60,447 nucleotides of DNA from Blautia sp. (GTDB lineage: Bacteria > Bacillota > Clostridia > Lachnospirales > Lachnospiraceae). The notes beneath the pieces are model-generated. The model saw only the letters and a list, made by a program, of their open reading frames with translations, did not search any database and was not told the DNA's origin. Both the position numbers and the translations under genes were made by a program. Shown here piece after piece: positions 8,259 through 16,601 of the stretch (the first letter of the stretch is position 1; every line of letters begins with the position of its first letter). The stretch covers positions 1 through 60,447 of the forward strand of contig JAFUCO010000011.1 of the NCBI GenBank assembly GCA_017459635.1. Direction: 5' to 3'.

Positions 8259-9357
8259 TGTAAATGAATACAAAGATATAGTGGCATTTCACCCGGGATA
8301 TTATATTGCAGATATTATTGAAGATATGGGAATTAGTCAGGCTGAATTTGCCATAAGAATGGGAACAACAGCAAAGACCTTGAGCCAGTTAATTAACGGG
8401 CAGGCTAATATTTCCAATGACTTAGCCAAGAAGCTTTCTGCTATGCTTGGAACAAGTGTAGAAGTTTGGCAGAACTTACAGAATACTTATGATCAAAAGC
8501 TGATTGAGATACAGCAGACTAAAGATATTGATGCGCAGGCAGAACTTGTGAAAGAAATAGATTATAAATATTTTGTTGATGTAGTCGGTTTGCCAATAGC
8601 AAGAAGTATAAACGATAAAGTGGCAAACTTATGTAAGTTTTTCAAGGTCGCAGATCTAAGAATTATGTTGCAACCAGATTTTCTGGTGAATTTCAGATCA
8701 AGTTCATCTTGTAATAAGGAGAAAAACATCATTAATTCCAGAGCATGGATTCAAACAGCTATGAATATTTCAAAAAGTATTGAGACTAAGCCTTATAATG
8801 CCGAGAAATTAAAAGGGTATTTGCCGGAACTTAGAGGTATGACTGTTAAAAAGCCAGAGGACTTTTTGCCAAGAATGCGTGAAATCTTTGCCGAATGTGG
8901 TATTGCATTTGTATTATTACCACACTTGAGGAATTCAGGAGTGAATGGTGCTGTTAAATGGGTAACAGAGGATAGAGTAGTGCTCGCGATGAATAATCGG
9001 GGACTGGATGCAGATAAGTTTTGGTTTTCGTTATTTCATGAAATCAAGCATGTTCTTCAGCAGAAAATAAAAACGGTATTTATCAGAAGTTCAGTTGGAG
9101 AAATGATGGATATTAACAATAATCTGGAAATAGAAGCAGATAAGTTTTCAAGAAACTTTTTGATCCCGCCTGCAGATTATAGAAGGTTAGCTCCTTCAAG
9201 ATATACTTCTGATGATGAGATAGTTGAATTTGCCAGAACAATAGGGATTCATCCGGGAATTGTAGCTGGAAGACTGCAGCATGAAGGAATCATTCCACAG
9301 AGCAGATGCTCAAAGCTAAAAGAAAAGTATGTTATTGAGATAAAACATTCTGCATAA
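8251..9357 (+). CDS. higA: HigA antitoxin fused to an ImmA/IrrE-type metallopeptidase domain
   Basis: A 368-residue protein. Residues about 10-75 are an XRE helix-turn-helix of the HigA type (HPGYYIADIIEDMGISQAEFA, TTAKTLSQLINGQANISNDLA), which neutralises the toxin and represses the operon. The C-terminal half carries an IrrE/ImmA-like domain with FHEIKH (HExxH zinc motif) and a downstream EIEADKFSRNFLIPP helix carrying the third ligand. Such long HigA proteins are known, and the peptidase-like half may couple antitoxin stability to a stress signal. The toxin is encoded immediately upstream with overlapping frames. Confidence 0.88.
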   Translation: MSNVNEYKDIVAFHPGYYIADIIEDMGISQAEFAIRMGTTAKTLSQLINGQANISNDLAKKLSAMLGTSVEVWQNLQNTYDQKLIEIQQTKDIDAQAELVKEIDYKYFVDVVGLPIARSINDKVANLCKFFKVADLRIMLQPDFLVNFRSSSSCNKEKNIINSRAWIQTAMNISKSIETKPYNAEKLKGYLPELRGMTVKKPEDFLPRMREIFAECGIAFVLLPHLRNSGVNGAVKWVTEDRVVLAMNNRGLDADKFWFSLFHEIKHVLQQKIKTVFIRSSVGEMMDINNNLEIEADKFSRNFLIPPADYRRLAPSRYTSDDEIVEFARTIGIHPGIVAGRLQHEGIIPQSRCSKLKEKYVIEIKHSA

Positions 9358-9380
9358 TCTAATAAAAACAAAACAGGCAG

Positions 9381-9450
9381 CGAGAGGAGACAGAGAACAG
9401 CTCTCTGTCTCTAATCCTCTTTCAAAAAATAAGACAGAGAACCGTCCCCT
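9381..9450. repeat. dispersed GACGGTTCT repeat, copy 4 (double)
   Basis: GAGACAGAGAACAGCTCTCTGTCTC forms a hairpin, and a second arm, GACAGAGAACCGTCCCCTG, follows 30 bases later. Same family as the copies at 2733, 4281, 6361 and 46546. It lies between the antitoxin gene and the next promoter. Confidence 0.65.
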
Positions 9451-9453
9451 GCC

Positions 9454-9482
9454 TTGCCATTAACTATACCGCATGATATAAT
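9454..9482 (+). promoter_or_regulatory. promoter of the EEP-family gene
   Basis: TTGCCA (9454-9459), a 17-base spacer and a perfect TATAAT (9477-9482), about 60 bases ahead of the chosen start at 9543. Confidence 0.65.
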
Positions 9483-9542
9483 TAAGTTCTATTATATATG
9501 AGTGCGGGGCATAGGATATCCGCGAGAGAGGAGAGGAAAGTT

Positions 9543-10646
9543 ATGGGCGTAAATAGCAAGCCCGGCAGATTTAAATGGTGGAAGACTCCGCTGGGACTTT
9601 TTATCGCGGCAGTGCTTATTGTTGGTGGATATTTGGGCTATGTTATCGGCACTTACAACCGCATTGATGACAACCTGGAGCTTGAGGTGGAAGGTAATGC
9701 CGAGGAGCAGCCATCTGCAGGTGAGGAATATACGATAGTCAGTTATAATGTTGGCTTTGGAGCTTATACGGCTGATTTTACCTTCTTTATGGATGAAGGG
9801 AAGGAGAGCAGGGCCAGGTCAAAGGAAAGTGTGGAGAACTGTATAAATGAGACTACAACAACTGCATTGTCGTATGATCCGGATGTAGTGTTTTTCCAGG
9901 AGGTGGACACGGATTCCACGCGGAGTCATAATGTGGATGAGGCGGCTATAATTAAGGGACGCTTTGCGGATGAGGGTGTTTTTGATGATGTTTTTGCGCA
10001 AAACTATCATTCAGCTTATTTGTTCTATCCAATTATTGAGCCTCACGGCGCTTCAAATTCCGGGCTTCTGACGATGAGCCGTTTCGATGTATCTTCTTCT
10101 CTGAGGCGCAGCCTTCCAATATCAAAGGGCTTTAACAAATTCCTTGATCTTGACCGCTGCTACAGTATTTCGAGGGTTCCTATGGAAAATGGCAAGGAAC
10201 TGATACTTGTCAATTTGCATCTGTCTGCTTACGGCACGGATGCAGCCCAGGGCAATTCACAGCTTGAGATGGTGTTTGAAGATCTCAAGGCGGAGTATGA
10301 AAAAGGAAACTATGTGATCTGCGGCGGTGATTTCAACCACGATTTTACGACAGATTCCAAGGAATACTTTAACCCCGGAACTGATAAGACCTACAGCTGG
10401 TGCCATTCTTTCCCGGATGAAGTGATCCCTGAGGGATTTACAAAATGCACGGATTATTCCGAAGGGATGACTGCAACCTCAAGGTATACAAATATTCCAT
10501 ATGGTAAAGACAGCTTCACAGTCATTTTGGATGGATTTGTGGTTTCGGACAATGTGGACTGCACATATGTACAGAATATAGATACAGGTTATCTGTATAC
10601 TGATCACAATCCGGTTGTAATGAAGTTTAAGTTAATGGAAGAGTAG
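9543..10646 (+). CDS. membrane-anchored endonuclease/exonuclease/phosphatase-fold protein
   Basis: A 367-residue protein. After a basic N-terminus, one membrane segment at about residues 15-38 (PLGLFIAAVLIVGGYLGYVI) anchors it with the catalytic domain outside. The EEP fold is marked by YTIVSYNVGFGAY, VVFFQEVDTDS (metal-binding Glu), ILVNLHLSAYG (catalytic His), CGGDFNHDF (Asp/Asn pair) and a terminal YTDHNPVVMKF (Asp-His). Members include DNases, sphingomyelinases and inositol phosphatases, so the substrate is uncertain. The ATG at 9543 follows GAGAGGAGAGGAAAG; the earlier ATG at 9498 lacks a ribosome site. It has its own promoter. Confidence 0.88.
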   Translation: MGVNSKPGRFKWWKTPLGLFIAAVLIVGGYLGYVIGTYNRIDDNLELEVEGNAEEQPSAGEEYTIVSYNVGFGAYTADFTFFMDEGKESRARSKESVENCINETTTTALSYDPDVVFFQEVDTDSTRSHNVDEAAIIKGRFADEGVFDDVFAQNYHSAYLFYPIIEPHGASNSGLLTMSRFDVSSSLRRSLPISKGFNKFLDLDRCYSISRVPMENGKELILVNLHLSAYGTDAAQGNSQLEMVFEDLKAEYEKGNYVICGGDFNHDFTTDSKEYFNPGTDKTYSWCHSFPDEVIPEGFTKCTDYSEGMTATSRYTNIPYGKDSFTVILDGFVVSDNVDCTYVQNIDTGYLYTDHNPVVMKFKLMEE

Positions 10647-10748
10647 AGAACAAGAATTGTAAGGAGATTGCTGCTTTTTATGGCGTATGAAGCTGCGCTG
10701 TGAGAATTAACGGAAATCCAGACAATTGCTTTTATTTTTCAAAAAAGA

Positions 10749-10777
10749 TTGTAAGGCAGAACTGTCTGTGCTATATT
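10749..10777 (+). promoter_or_regulatory. promoter of the GlsB/YmgE-type gene
   Basis: TTGTAA (10749-10754), a 17-base spacer and TATATT (10772-10777), about 90 bases upstream of the start codon. Confidence 0.5.
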
Positions 10778-10866
10778 AGACACGTCAAATGGTGAGGACG
10801 GCTGTGGAACACTAGACGGGGAAAATGATATAACAGCTGTGCTATATATAAAAAGAAGGTGAAATT

Positions 10867-11097
10867 ATGGGCATTATCATTACACTTATTACTGGTGCTA
10901 TTGCGGGATGGCTTGCAGGCAAGCTGATGGATAGCGAGGGTTCTATGATCAGGAACATACTTCTCGGCCTGATCGGTGGTGTGGTCGGAAGCATTGTCCT
11001 TGGAATCTTTGGATTACATGGCAGTGGGCTTATCGGAGGGACCATAGTATCCGTTGTGGGTGCCTGTATCCTGATCTGGTTGTCAAAAAGGTTATAA
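10867..11097 (+). CDS. GlsB/YeaQ/YmgE-family stress-associated membrane protein
   Basis: A 76-residue, Gly-rich protein with three predicted membrane segments (IITLITGAIAGWLAGKLM, IRNILLGLIGGVVGSIVLGI, LIGGTIVSVVGACILIWL). The AGWLAGKLM and NILLGLIGGVVGS motifs are the hallmark of the transglycosylase-associated / GlsB family, which is induced by stress in many bacteria and has no known enzymatic activity. The start follows AAGAAGGTG. It is monocistronic with its own promoter and terminator. Confidence 0.9.
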   Translation: MGIIITLITGAIAGWLAGKLMDSEGSMIRNILLGLIGGVVGSIVLGIFGLHGSGLIGGTIVSVVGACILIWLSKRL

Positions 11098-11114
11098 ATC
11101 AGTAATTGCAGCTG

Positions 11115-11137
11115 CAGGCGGTATGGATTACCGCCTG
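11115..11137 (+). terminator. terminator of the GlsB/YmgE-type gene
   Basis: CAGGCGGTA and TACCGCCTG form a perfect 9-bp stem with a 5-base loop, followed by TACTTTTTGG, 18 bases after the stop codon. Confidence 0.75.
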
Positions 11138-11250
11138 TACTTTTTGGATTACATCAGGAAAAACCTGATGGGTATGCATGGCTTATATAGTTATATGGCC
11201 TGTCATGTAAAGCAGGCATGTAATTCAGGGGAAATTGAACTTTGCGGCGC

Positions 11251-11411
11251 TAAGGCACTGTCCACAAATAACTTCCGAAATCTGCTTGTCTAAATTCCGC
11301 CCTGACTGCGTTGTCGTCGGTCGCCGCAGTCCGCTGCGCCTCCTTCCTCCGCCTTGCAGGGCGAAATTTATCCTGCGCATCTTTCGGAAGTTATTCATGT
11401 ACAGTGCCTAA
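11251..11411. mobile_element. 161-bp MITE, family A, copy 1
   Basis: An element of 161 bp with long imperfect terminal inverted repeats: the left end reads AAGGCACTGTCCACAAATAA, then CTTCCGAAA, and the right end ends TTTCGGAAGTTATTCATGTA, then CAGTGCCTAA. It has no coding capacity. The same element, with the same length and opposite orientation, lies at 43397-43557, and its right half is at 15063-15140. The 3' boundary is 69 bases before the malic enzyme start. Confidence 0.85.
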
Positions 11412-11479
11412 GGAACTGAACGGTACTTATGGTTTGCAGTATACGTTATTTACGACAGAATTGTACACAGGAGAAAAAA

Positions 11480-12664
11480 ATGGACTATGCAAAAGAATCA
11501 CTTAAGCTGCACGACGAATGGAAGGGAAAAATAGAGGTGGTTTCCCGTGTCCCTGTTAAGACAAAGGAGGAGCTGTCGCTGGCTTATACTCCGGGGGTGG
11601 CGGCACCCTGTCTGGAGATCCAGAAGGATATCTCTCGCTCATATGACCTGACAAGGCGTCATAACCTCTGTGCAGTGATCACTGATGGGTCTGCGGTCCT
11701 TGGGCTTGGCGATATCGGGCCGGAGGCCGGAATGCCGGTTATGGAGGGCAAGTGTGTGCTCTTCAAAGAGTTCGGGGATGTTGATGCTTTTCCGCTTTGT
11801 GTCCGGACGAAGGATGTTGATGAGTTTGTGAACACGGTTGCGCTTATTTCGGGTTCATTTGGCGGGATAAACCTTGAGGATATATCTGCTCCAAGGTGTT
11901 TCGAGATCGAGCGTAAACTGAAAGAGAAAACTGATATTCCGATATTCCACGATGATCAGCATGGGACTGCGGTCATTACGCTTGCGGGCCTTACCAATGC
12001 ATTGAAGGTTGTCGGTAAGAAGCTTGAAGAAGTTAAGATAGTCACTTCAGGTGCCGGAGCTGCGGCTATTGCCATTGTAAAACTGCTTATGTCGGCAGGA
12101 GCCCGGAATGTGACAATGTGTGACCGCCGCGGAGCTATATATGAGGGTCGTGAAGGCCTTAACTGGATAAAGGAAGAGATGGCGCAGGTGACAAACCTGG
12201 ATAAGAAGGCGGGGAGCCTTGCGGATATGCTTGTAGGAGCTGATGTTTTTATCGGCGTTTCTGCTCCGGGAATGGTCACCACTGAGATGGTAAAGACGAT
12301 GAACAGGGATGCCATTATCTTTGCGTGCGCAAATCCAACTCCGGAGATATTCCCGGAGGATGCCATCGCCGGCGGCGCGGCCGTTGTTTCAACCGGACGC
12401 AGCGATTATCCGAATCAGATAAACAATGTACTGGCATTCCCCGGAATATTCCGCGGTGTGTTTGAAGTGAGAGCCAGCGATATCAACGAAGAGATGAAGG
12501 TTGCAGCTGCTCATGCGCTTGCAGGTCTGGTCTCAGATGAGGAGCTCTCGGCAGAGTATATTATCCCCTTTGCCTTTGACAAGAGAGTAGGCCCGGCAGT
12601 AGCCAAGGCAGTGGCCGAAGCAGCAGTACGGACAGGGGTCGCAAGGCTCCCTATGAAAGATTGA
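11480..12664 (+). CDS. NAD(P)-dependent malic enzyme (short, bacterial type)
   Basis: A 394-residue enzyme that oxidatively decarboxylates malate to pyruvate and CO2. It begins LKLHDEWKGKIEVVSRVPVK and ELSLAYTPGVAAPCLEI; the Tyr of SLAYTPG and Lys of VMEGKCVLFKEFGDVDAF are catalytic. NLEDISAPRCFEIE and FHDDQHGTAVI carry the metal-binding acidic residues. The Rossmann part shows VTSGAGAAAIAIVKLL and FACANPTPEIFPEDA. The length fits the small bacterial class without a phosphotransacetylase fusion. The ATG at 11480 follows ACAGGAGAA. It is a single-gene unit downstream of a MITE, which may have brought or disrupted its promoter. Confidence 0.95.
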   Translation: MDYAKESLKLHDEWKGKIEVVSRVPVKTKEELSLAYTPGVAAPCLEIQKDISRSYDLTRRHNLCAVITDGSAVLGLGDIGPEAGMPVMEGKCVLFKEFGDVDAFPLCVRTKDVDEFVNTVALISGSFGGINLEDISAPRCFEIERKLKEKTDIPIFHDDQHGTAVITLAGLTNALKVVGKKLEEVKIVTSGAGAAAIAIVKLLMSAGARNVTMCDRRGAIYEGREGLNWIKEEMAQVTNLDKKAGSLADMLVGADVFIGVSAPGMVTTEMVKTMNRDAIIFACANPTPEIFPEDAIAGGAAVVSTGRSDYPNQINNVLAFPGIFRGVFEVRASDINEEMKVAAAHALAGLVSDEELSAEYIIPFAFDKRVGPAVAKAVAEAAVRTGVARLPMKD

Positions 12665-12693
12665 TGTGTAAAACTGTGCAGTTAATAAAATGA

Positions 12694-12922
12694 GGGGCTG
12701 TGAAAAAAGTCTTACTTTTTTCGCCACCCCTAACCCCTTTGCTTTTAGGCTGTTTCGGTCATCCGAAAGTCAGCTGTTTCCGGAAGGTGTGGGGGGAAAA
12801 CGCTCTCGGAGTTGCGAAGCCCGACGTTTTCCCCCCCACACCCCCCCTTTCCCCGGGCACGCTCTTTTTGATTCTTACAGAAACACAGGGGCCGTGAAAA
12901 AGTTTACTTTTTTCACGGCCCC
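12694..12922. repeat. dispersed GGGGCTGTGAAAAAAGT element, long copy
   Basis: About 229 bp bounded by GGGGCTGTGAAAAAAGT and its inverse (ACTTTTTTCACGGCCCC), with two inner C-rich blocks related to each other. An internally deleted 111-bp relative is at 16469-16579, and a 39-bp minimal hairpin is at 44808-44846. The arms end in T-runs on either strand, so it can also terminate transcription. Open frames across it are low complexity and not credible genes. Confidence 0.75.
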
Positions 12923-12953
12923 TTGTTTTGGAAAAGTTAATTCAATGATACTA

Positions 12954-12982
12954 TTGAATTGTGACGTATAATGTTGTATACT
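12954..12982 (+). promoter_or_regulatory. promoter of the DUF4418/ABC operon
   Basis: TTGAAT (12954-12959), a 17-base spacer and TATACT (12977-12982). The palindromic operator follows at once, and the first gene starts about 300 bases downstream, leaving a long leader. Confidence 0.55.
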
Positions 12983-12988
12983 GTCGAA

Positions 12989-13006
12989 GGTTAGAAATAT
13001 ATAACT
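12989..13006. promoter_or_regulatory. palindromic operator, GGTTAG-N6-ATAACT
   Basis: GGTTAGAAATATATAACT lies 6 bases after the -10 and matches the site at 2248-2265 in 14 of 18 positions. Its right arm ATAACT equals that of the site at 46192-46209. Likely a repressor site; DtxR-like metal control is inferred from the arm sequence and the transporter downstream. Confidence 0.6.
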
Positions 13007-13082
13007 AATGCGCCGACATTATTTCTCTTTCGGAGAAGGGGCAGTAAGAATGCTGCTTTATACAGCTTTTGATGTATATAGA

Positions 13083-13126
13083 GCCATGTGGTTTGGAGCA
13101 GACTGACCATATGGCTTCTTTTTTGT
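13083..13126 (+). terminator. terminator or attenuator in the ABC-operon leader
   Basis: GCCATGTGGT and ACCATATGGC form a 10-bp stem followed by TTCTTTTTTGTTTT, between the promoter and the first gene. The leader before it contains two short hairpins (TTCTC-TTTC-GGAGAA and GCAG-N7-CTGC). A premature terminator in this position suggests transcription attenuation, but I do not recognise a riboswitch class. Confidence 0.55.
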
Positions 13127-13230
13127 TTTACAGCTAAAGGGCTTTTTGAAAACGAATGGGAAAGTGTCGTACGAAAACGTAGATTTAGCAGGCATCAGGC
13201 GATCTTGCATGCTGAGCATCGCCTGTTGCG

Positions 13231-13260
13231 TATCTGTTCAGAACGGGTTCTGAACAGATA
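13231..13260. repeat. perfect 14-bp inverted repeat (TATCTGTTCAGAAC)
   Basis: TATCTGTTCAGAAC-gg-GTTCTGAACAGATA ends 21 bases before the DUF4418 start. A related TATCTGTTCAGGTTCTGAACAGATA closes the repeat at 31615-31745. In the leader it could occlude or reset the ribosome site; as a repeated sequence it is more likely part of a dispersed element that begins near 13165 (GTCGTACGAAAA...). Confidence 0.65.
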
Positions 13261-13281
13261 CTATGCAAGGAGAAAAAGACT

Positions 13282-13680
13282 ATGAAAAAGAATAAACTAT
13301 TATCACTGATTTCAGCATTAATCGGGGTTTTGCTCGCAGTGGGAGTTATGACGCTGTTCTCTGCCTGCGGGCCGAAGGAAGATGGTACATGGATGCATTG
13401 TCACACTGCGCAGATGGGGGCTTTTGCCTGTGGAGTGATTATTGCGCTTCTTTTCCTGATCGCTTCTTTTTCTAAAGGTAAGGTGGTAAGGATCTGCCTG
13501 AATGGGGCGGCTTTTGTGGCATCTGCCGCAGCGTTTGCGGTTCCGGGGATTATTGTTTCAATGTGCATGATGCAGGATATGCGGTGCTATAGTGTCATGC
13601 AGCCGTTTGTCAGGATTATGTCAGTTGTATCGGCTGTTTTGGCGTTATGCGGACTTATATTGGCTGTACGTGAACGATGA
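13282..13680 (+). CDS. DUF4418-family membrane protein
   Basis: A 132-residue protein with four predicted membrane segments and the conserved motifs of DUF4418: FSACGPKEDGTWMHCHTAQMGAFACG near residues 27-55, with Cys and His residues that could bind metal, and a later MCMMQDMRCYSVMQPFVRIM. Genes of this family commonly accompany FtsX-type ABC transporters near P19/FTR1-type iron uptake loci; the precise role is unknown. The ribosome site AAGGAG lies just before ATG 13282. It heads an operon with two permeases and an ATPase, behind a putative metal-responsive operator. Confidence 0.8.
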   Translation: MKKNKLLSLISALIGVLLAVGVMTLFSACGPKEDGTWMHCHTAQMGAFACGVIIALLFLIASFSKGKVVRICLNGAAFVASAAAFAVPGIIVSMCMMQDMRCYSVMQPFVRIMSVVSAVLALCGLILAVRER

Positions 13681-13830
13681 TGAGTATCGTGAGCACTCAT
13701 TTTACGGATTTTGCGACAAACTATTTATGCTTTTAAGAAAGTGTGGAATATTTTCTTCAATGCCGTTTATTCTGGCTGTTTGTTTTGACAGTCTATGATC
13801 GGGAAGTAAAAAATGAGTTAAGGTGAAACC

Positions 13831-14988
13831 ATGTTCAATATCAGAAGCATTCCGCTTAAAAATATCAAAGCGCATCCGGTCAGGACTTTTATCCTGGCTT
13901 TACTTGCCTTTGCCCAGGCGGCGTGTTTTTTCAGCGGGATAAACATATTCAGGGAAATGCGGCAGGAACTGTCAAATGCCGGTGAGCGCCTTGGCGCGGA
14001 TGTGATAGTCTATCCGACTGCGGCTGCAAGTAAAATCTCCACTAAATCGTTGCTGATGCAGGGCACCCCGGTGGAAGCGTACAGAGGACGGTCGATGCTT
14101 TCAGGACTTGAGTCATGCGAGGATATCCTGGATGTCAGCTGTCAGATATATATTTCGGATACGCTTTCGGACGGCAGCAGGATATGGATATACGGCTACG
14201 AGCCGGATACTGATTTCGCCATTTCACCCTGGATAAGCGGGGATAAGGATACGAAGCCGGAAAAAGGCAGTGTCCTTGCAGGATCGGCCGTTGAGACTGC
14301 AGATGATGACACGGTGATGCTTTATGGCCGGGAATGGCCTGTGGCGGCACGTCTGGAGGAGACGGGGTCAGTTCTTGATACTTCAGTTTTTGCATCTGTT
14401 GATACCATCAGGGACATGATAAGCGCTTCCATAAGTAACGGGAAGGATGACTATGCTTCTCTTGATCCGGAAACGGATTTTTCGGCAGCGCTTATCAGAG
14501 TATATGAAAAAGACAAGGCTCAGAACGCTGCTGACTGGATAAATATACATATCCGCAAGGTCACTGCTGTGGCGGGTGAAGAGACACTGACACATACGGC
14601 CCTTGGCATACAGGGGACATCTGGCATGATGGCACTGACAGCCGGGCTCATATTTGTGGTACTGCTTCTTGCCATGTTCATCACATTGTCGATGCTTATG
14701 AAGGAAAGGACTGACGAGATCAGAGTGTGGTATTCGGTCGGGGCATCGCAGGGCATTGTGAGGCGAATGATGCTGTCGGAAGCTTTTATTATCCATCTGG
14801 CCGGAGCAGTTTTGGGAGTTCTGGTGATGGCATTTCTTTCAATTATTACGGGAGGGCGTTTGCTTAGAATTGACAGCATTTCTACAGGCCTTTCGGCAGC
14901 AGGATTTTCGATCGCCGTTACAGTGGCGGCGGGGATAATATTTACGTATACGGCACTGTTAAGCGCGGCGAATAGAAGAACAGTATGA
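13831..14988 (+). CDS. FtsX/MacB-type ABC transporter permease, first subunit
   Basis: A 385-residue permease. One N-terminal membrane helix (about residues 18-38) is followed by a roughly 220-residue extracytoplasmic domain starting LSNAGERLGADVIVYP, then three C-terminal helices around LTAGLIFVVLLLAMFITLSM, IIHLAGAVLGVLVMAF and the final SIAVTVAAGIIFTYTALL. The cytoplasmic loop MKERTDEIRVWYSVGASQGIVRRMMLSEA is the FtsX-family coupling motif. It is a paralogue of the next permease (shared RLGADv.v.P and DTDFxIxPWI motifs), so the two probably form a heterodimer with the ATPase at 16602. Confidence 0.88.
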   Translation: MFNIRSIPLKNIKAHPVRTFILALLAFAQAACFFSGINIFREMRQELSNAGERLGADVIVYPTAAASKISTKSLLMQGTPVEAYRGRSMLSGLESCEDILDVSCQIYISDTLSDGSRIWIYGYEPDTDFAISPWISGDKDTKPEKGSVLAGSAVETADDDTVMLYGREWPVAARLEETGSVLDTSVFASVDTIRDMISASISNGKDDYASLDPETDFSAALIRVYEKDKAQNAADWINIHIRKVTAVAGEETLTHTALGIQGTSGMMALTAGLIFVVLLLAMFITLSMLMKERTDEIRVWYSVGASQGIVRRMMLSEAFIIHLAGAVLGVLVMAFLSIITGGRLLRIDSISTGLSAAGFSIAVTVAAGIIFTYTALLSAANRRTV

Positions 14989-15062
14989 GTGTTGTGAATG
15001 ACCAGAGGGTTTACTGCAGGAACCGCAGTGTATGAGAAATGAATATTTACAGGAGTCGGCGA

Positions 15063-15140
15063 TACGGCGACTGACGACAACGCAGTCAGGGCGGAATTTA
15101 GACAAGCAGATTTCGGAAGTTATTTGTGGACAGTGCCTTA
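15063..15140. mobile_element. MITE family A, right half only
   Basis: The 78 bases from ACGGCGACTGACGACAACGC to CAGTGCCTTA match the right half of the 161-bp element at 43397-43557 nearly base for base; the left half is missing. It sits between the two permease genes of one operon, so the spacing of the operon has been altered by insertion followed by deletion. Confidence 0.8.
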
Positions 15141-15254
15141 GTTGACTCGTTCTTATATGTAAGTGTTTTTTGGACAGCAGTCTCAAAAGGAAAGACAAGC
15201 AAGATGTGCAATTGATTTCGAGACAGTTCCTTAGCATGCAGGAGGGATAGATTA

Positions 15255-16439
15255 ATGATTTCACTAAAGAATCTGCCGTTTAAAAATCTCAAAGGTTATT
15301 CGGGGAGAACGGCTGCGCTCATATTTTTTTCTGCCCTGATGTCGGTTGCGATTTTCGGAGGGAGTCTTATCATTGCCGGTGTCCGTCAGGGACTTAACAC
15401 GGTAGAAGCAAGGCTTGGAGCGGATATAATGGTAACGCCGGAAAGTGCCAAAAATGATTTTGACGCTCAGACAGTTCTGCTGCAGGCGGAGCCGGGTTAT
15501 TTTTATATGGAAAAGAGCAAGGTTGATGAGATTGCGAAGGTTGATGGGGTAGACCTGATCTCTCCGCAGGTATTCATGGCCTCTACTAAGGCCGGCTGCT
15601 GCAGCGCCAGGCTGCAGATGATAGCGTATGACCCTGCGACTGATTTTACTATTCAGCCGTGGATAGCGGATACTTATACAAATGGTGATATGGGGCTGAT
15701 GGATGTAGTGGTAGGCAGCGATGTCACTGTCTATAAAGACAGGACCATCAGCTTTTACGATAATGACTGCCATATAGTGGGACAGTTTGATCCGACCGGA
15801 TCTACGCTGGACAGCTGTGTGTATATGAATTTTGACACGGTGAAAAAGCTGATCGATTCATCCTTTGTAAAAGGAATGAACCTGTATTCGGAATATGATC
15901 CGGATGATGTGGTGTCGGCAGTGATGGTCAGGGTCAAACCTGGGGCTGATATTGAAGAAGTTGCCGCGAATATACAGAAGCAGGTCAGCGGTGTTACAAC
16001 TGCTACATCAAGGAATATGGTGTCCGGTATCGGAGAAAGCCTGTCAAGGGTGGCAGGGACTGTTGGCATACTTATTGCTGCCTTCGGACTTGTAGGGATC
16101 CTGATGACCGTGCTGGTTTTTGTTATGATGATCAATGAGCGGAAAGGTGAGTTTGAAGCCCTCAAAGCAGTGGGAGCCGACAGGAAGCTGATGTCGGGGA
16201 TCGTGGCAAAGGAAGCAGTGATGGTGAATCTGGCAGGAGGAATCATTGGAATTGCTCTCTCGGGTATGATACTGATCATGTTCAGGAGCCTTTTTGAAAC
16301 ACTGTTAGGAGCAGGGTTTGTGATTCCGGGGCCGGGTGTGATCGCGCTGATGGCTGCAGCAGCGCTCCTTGCAGTGATGGTCTCTGCGGCAGTTTCATCA
16401 TTTGCGGCAGTCAGGAGAATAGGCGGTAAGTCGCTTTGA
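15255..16439 (+). CDS. FtsX/MacB-type ABC transporter permease, second subunit
   Basis: A 394-residue paralogue of the upstream permease: N-terminal helix (about 20-42), external domain opening VEARLGADIMVTPESAKND, then three C-terminal helices (VGILIAAFGLVGILMTVLVFVMM, MVNLAGGIIGIALSGMILIMF, GVIALMAAAALLAVMVSAAV). INERKGEFEALKAVGADRKLMSGIVAKEA is the coupling loop. The start follows GCAGGAGGGATAG. With the ATPase it should form an FtsX-type transporter; in Campylobacter-type P19 loci, paired permeases of this class serve iron acquisition, which is the basis for suspecting metal transport here. Confidence 0.88.
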   Translation: MISLKNLPFKNLKGYSGRTAALIFFSALMSVAIFGGSLIIAGVRQGLNTVEARLGADIMVTPESAKNDFDAQTVLLQAEPGYFYMEKSKVDEIAKVDGVDLISPQVFMASTKAGCCSARLQMIAYDPATDFTIQPWIADTYTNGDMGLMDVVVGSDVTVYKDRTISFYDNDCHIVGQFDPTGSTLDSCVYMNFDTVKKLIDSSFVKGMNLYSEYDPDDVVSAVMVRVKPGADIEEVAANIQKQVSGVTTATSRNMVSGIGESLSRVAGTVGILIAAFGLVGILMTVLVFVMMINERKGEFEALKAVGADRKLMSGIVAKEAVMVNLAGGIIGIALSGMILIMFRSLFETLLGAGFVIPGPGVIALMAAAALLAVMVSAAVSSFAAVRRIGGKSL

Positions 16440-16468
16440 GGAATTCGGCTATAATCAGCAGAAAGTAA

Positions 16469-16579
16469 GGGGCTGTGAAAAAAGTCTTACTTTTTTCGCC
16501 ACCCCACACCCCCTTTCCCAGGCACGCTCTTTTTTGGTAATCACAGAAACAAGGGGCTGTAAGACTTTTTCACAGCCCC
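16469..16579. repeat. dispersed GGGGCTGTGAAAAAAGT element, short copy
   Basis: Begins GGGGCTGTGAAAAAAGTCTT and ends AAGACTTTTTCACAGCCCC; the middle shares CACCCCCTTTCCCAGGCACG with the longer copy at 12694-12922, with the central portion deleted. It separates the second permease from the ATPase of the same operon and could reduce read-through. Confidence 0.75.
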
Positions 16580-16601
16580 TTCTAAGAGGAGATAATTAAG
16601 A

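Noticed and set aside
12690-12971. Two open frames of 65-93 residues after malic enzyme
   Set aside because: They translate the C-rich dispersed repeat and have no family-like features.
13088-13285. 65-residue frame before DUF4418
   Set aside because: It crosses the leader terminator and the 14-bp inverted repeat; there is no ribosome site.
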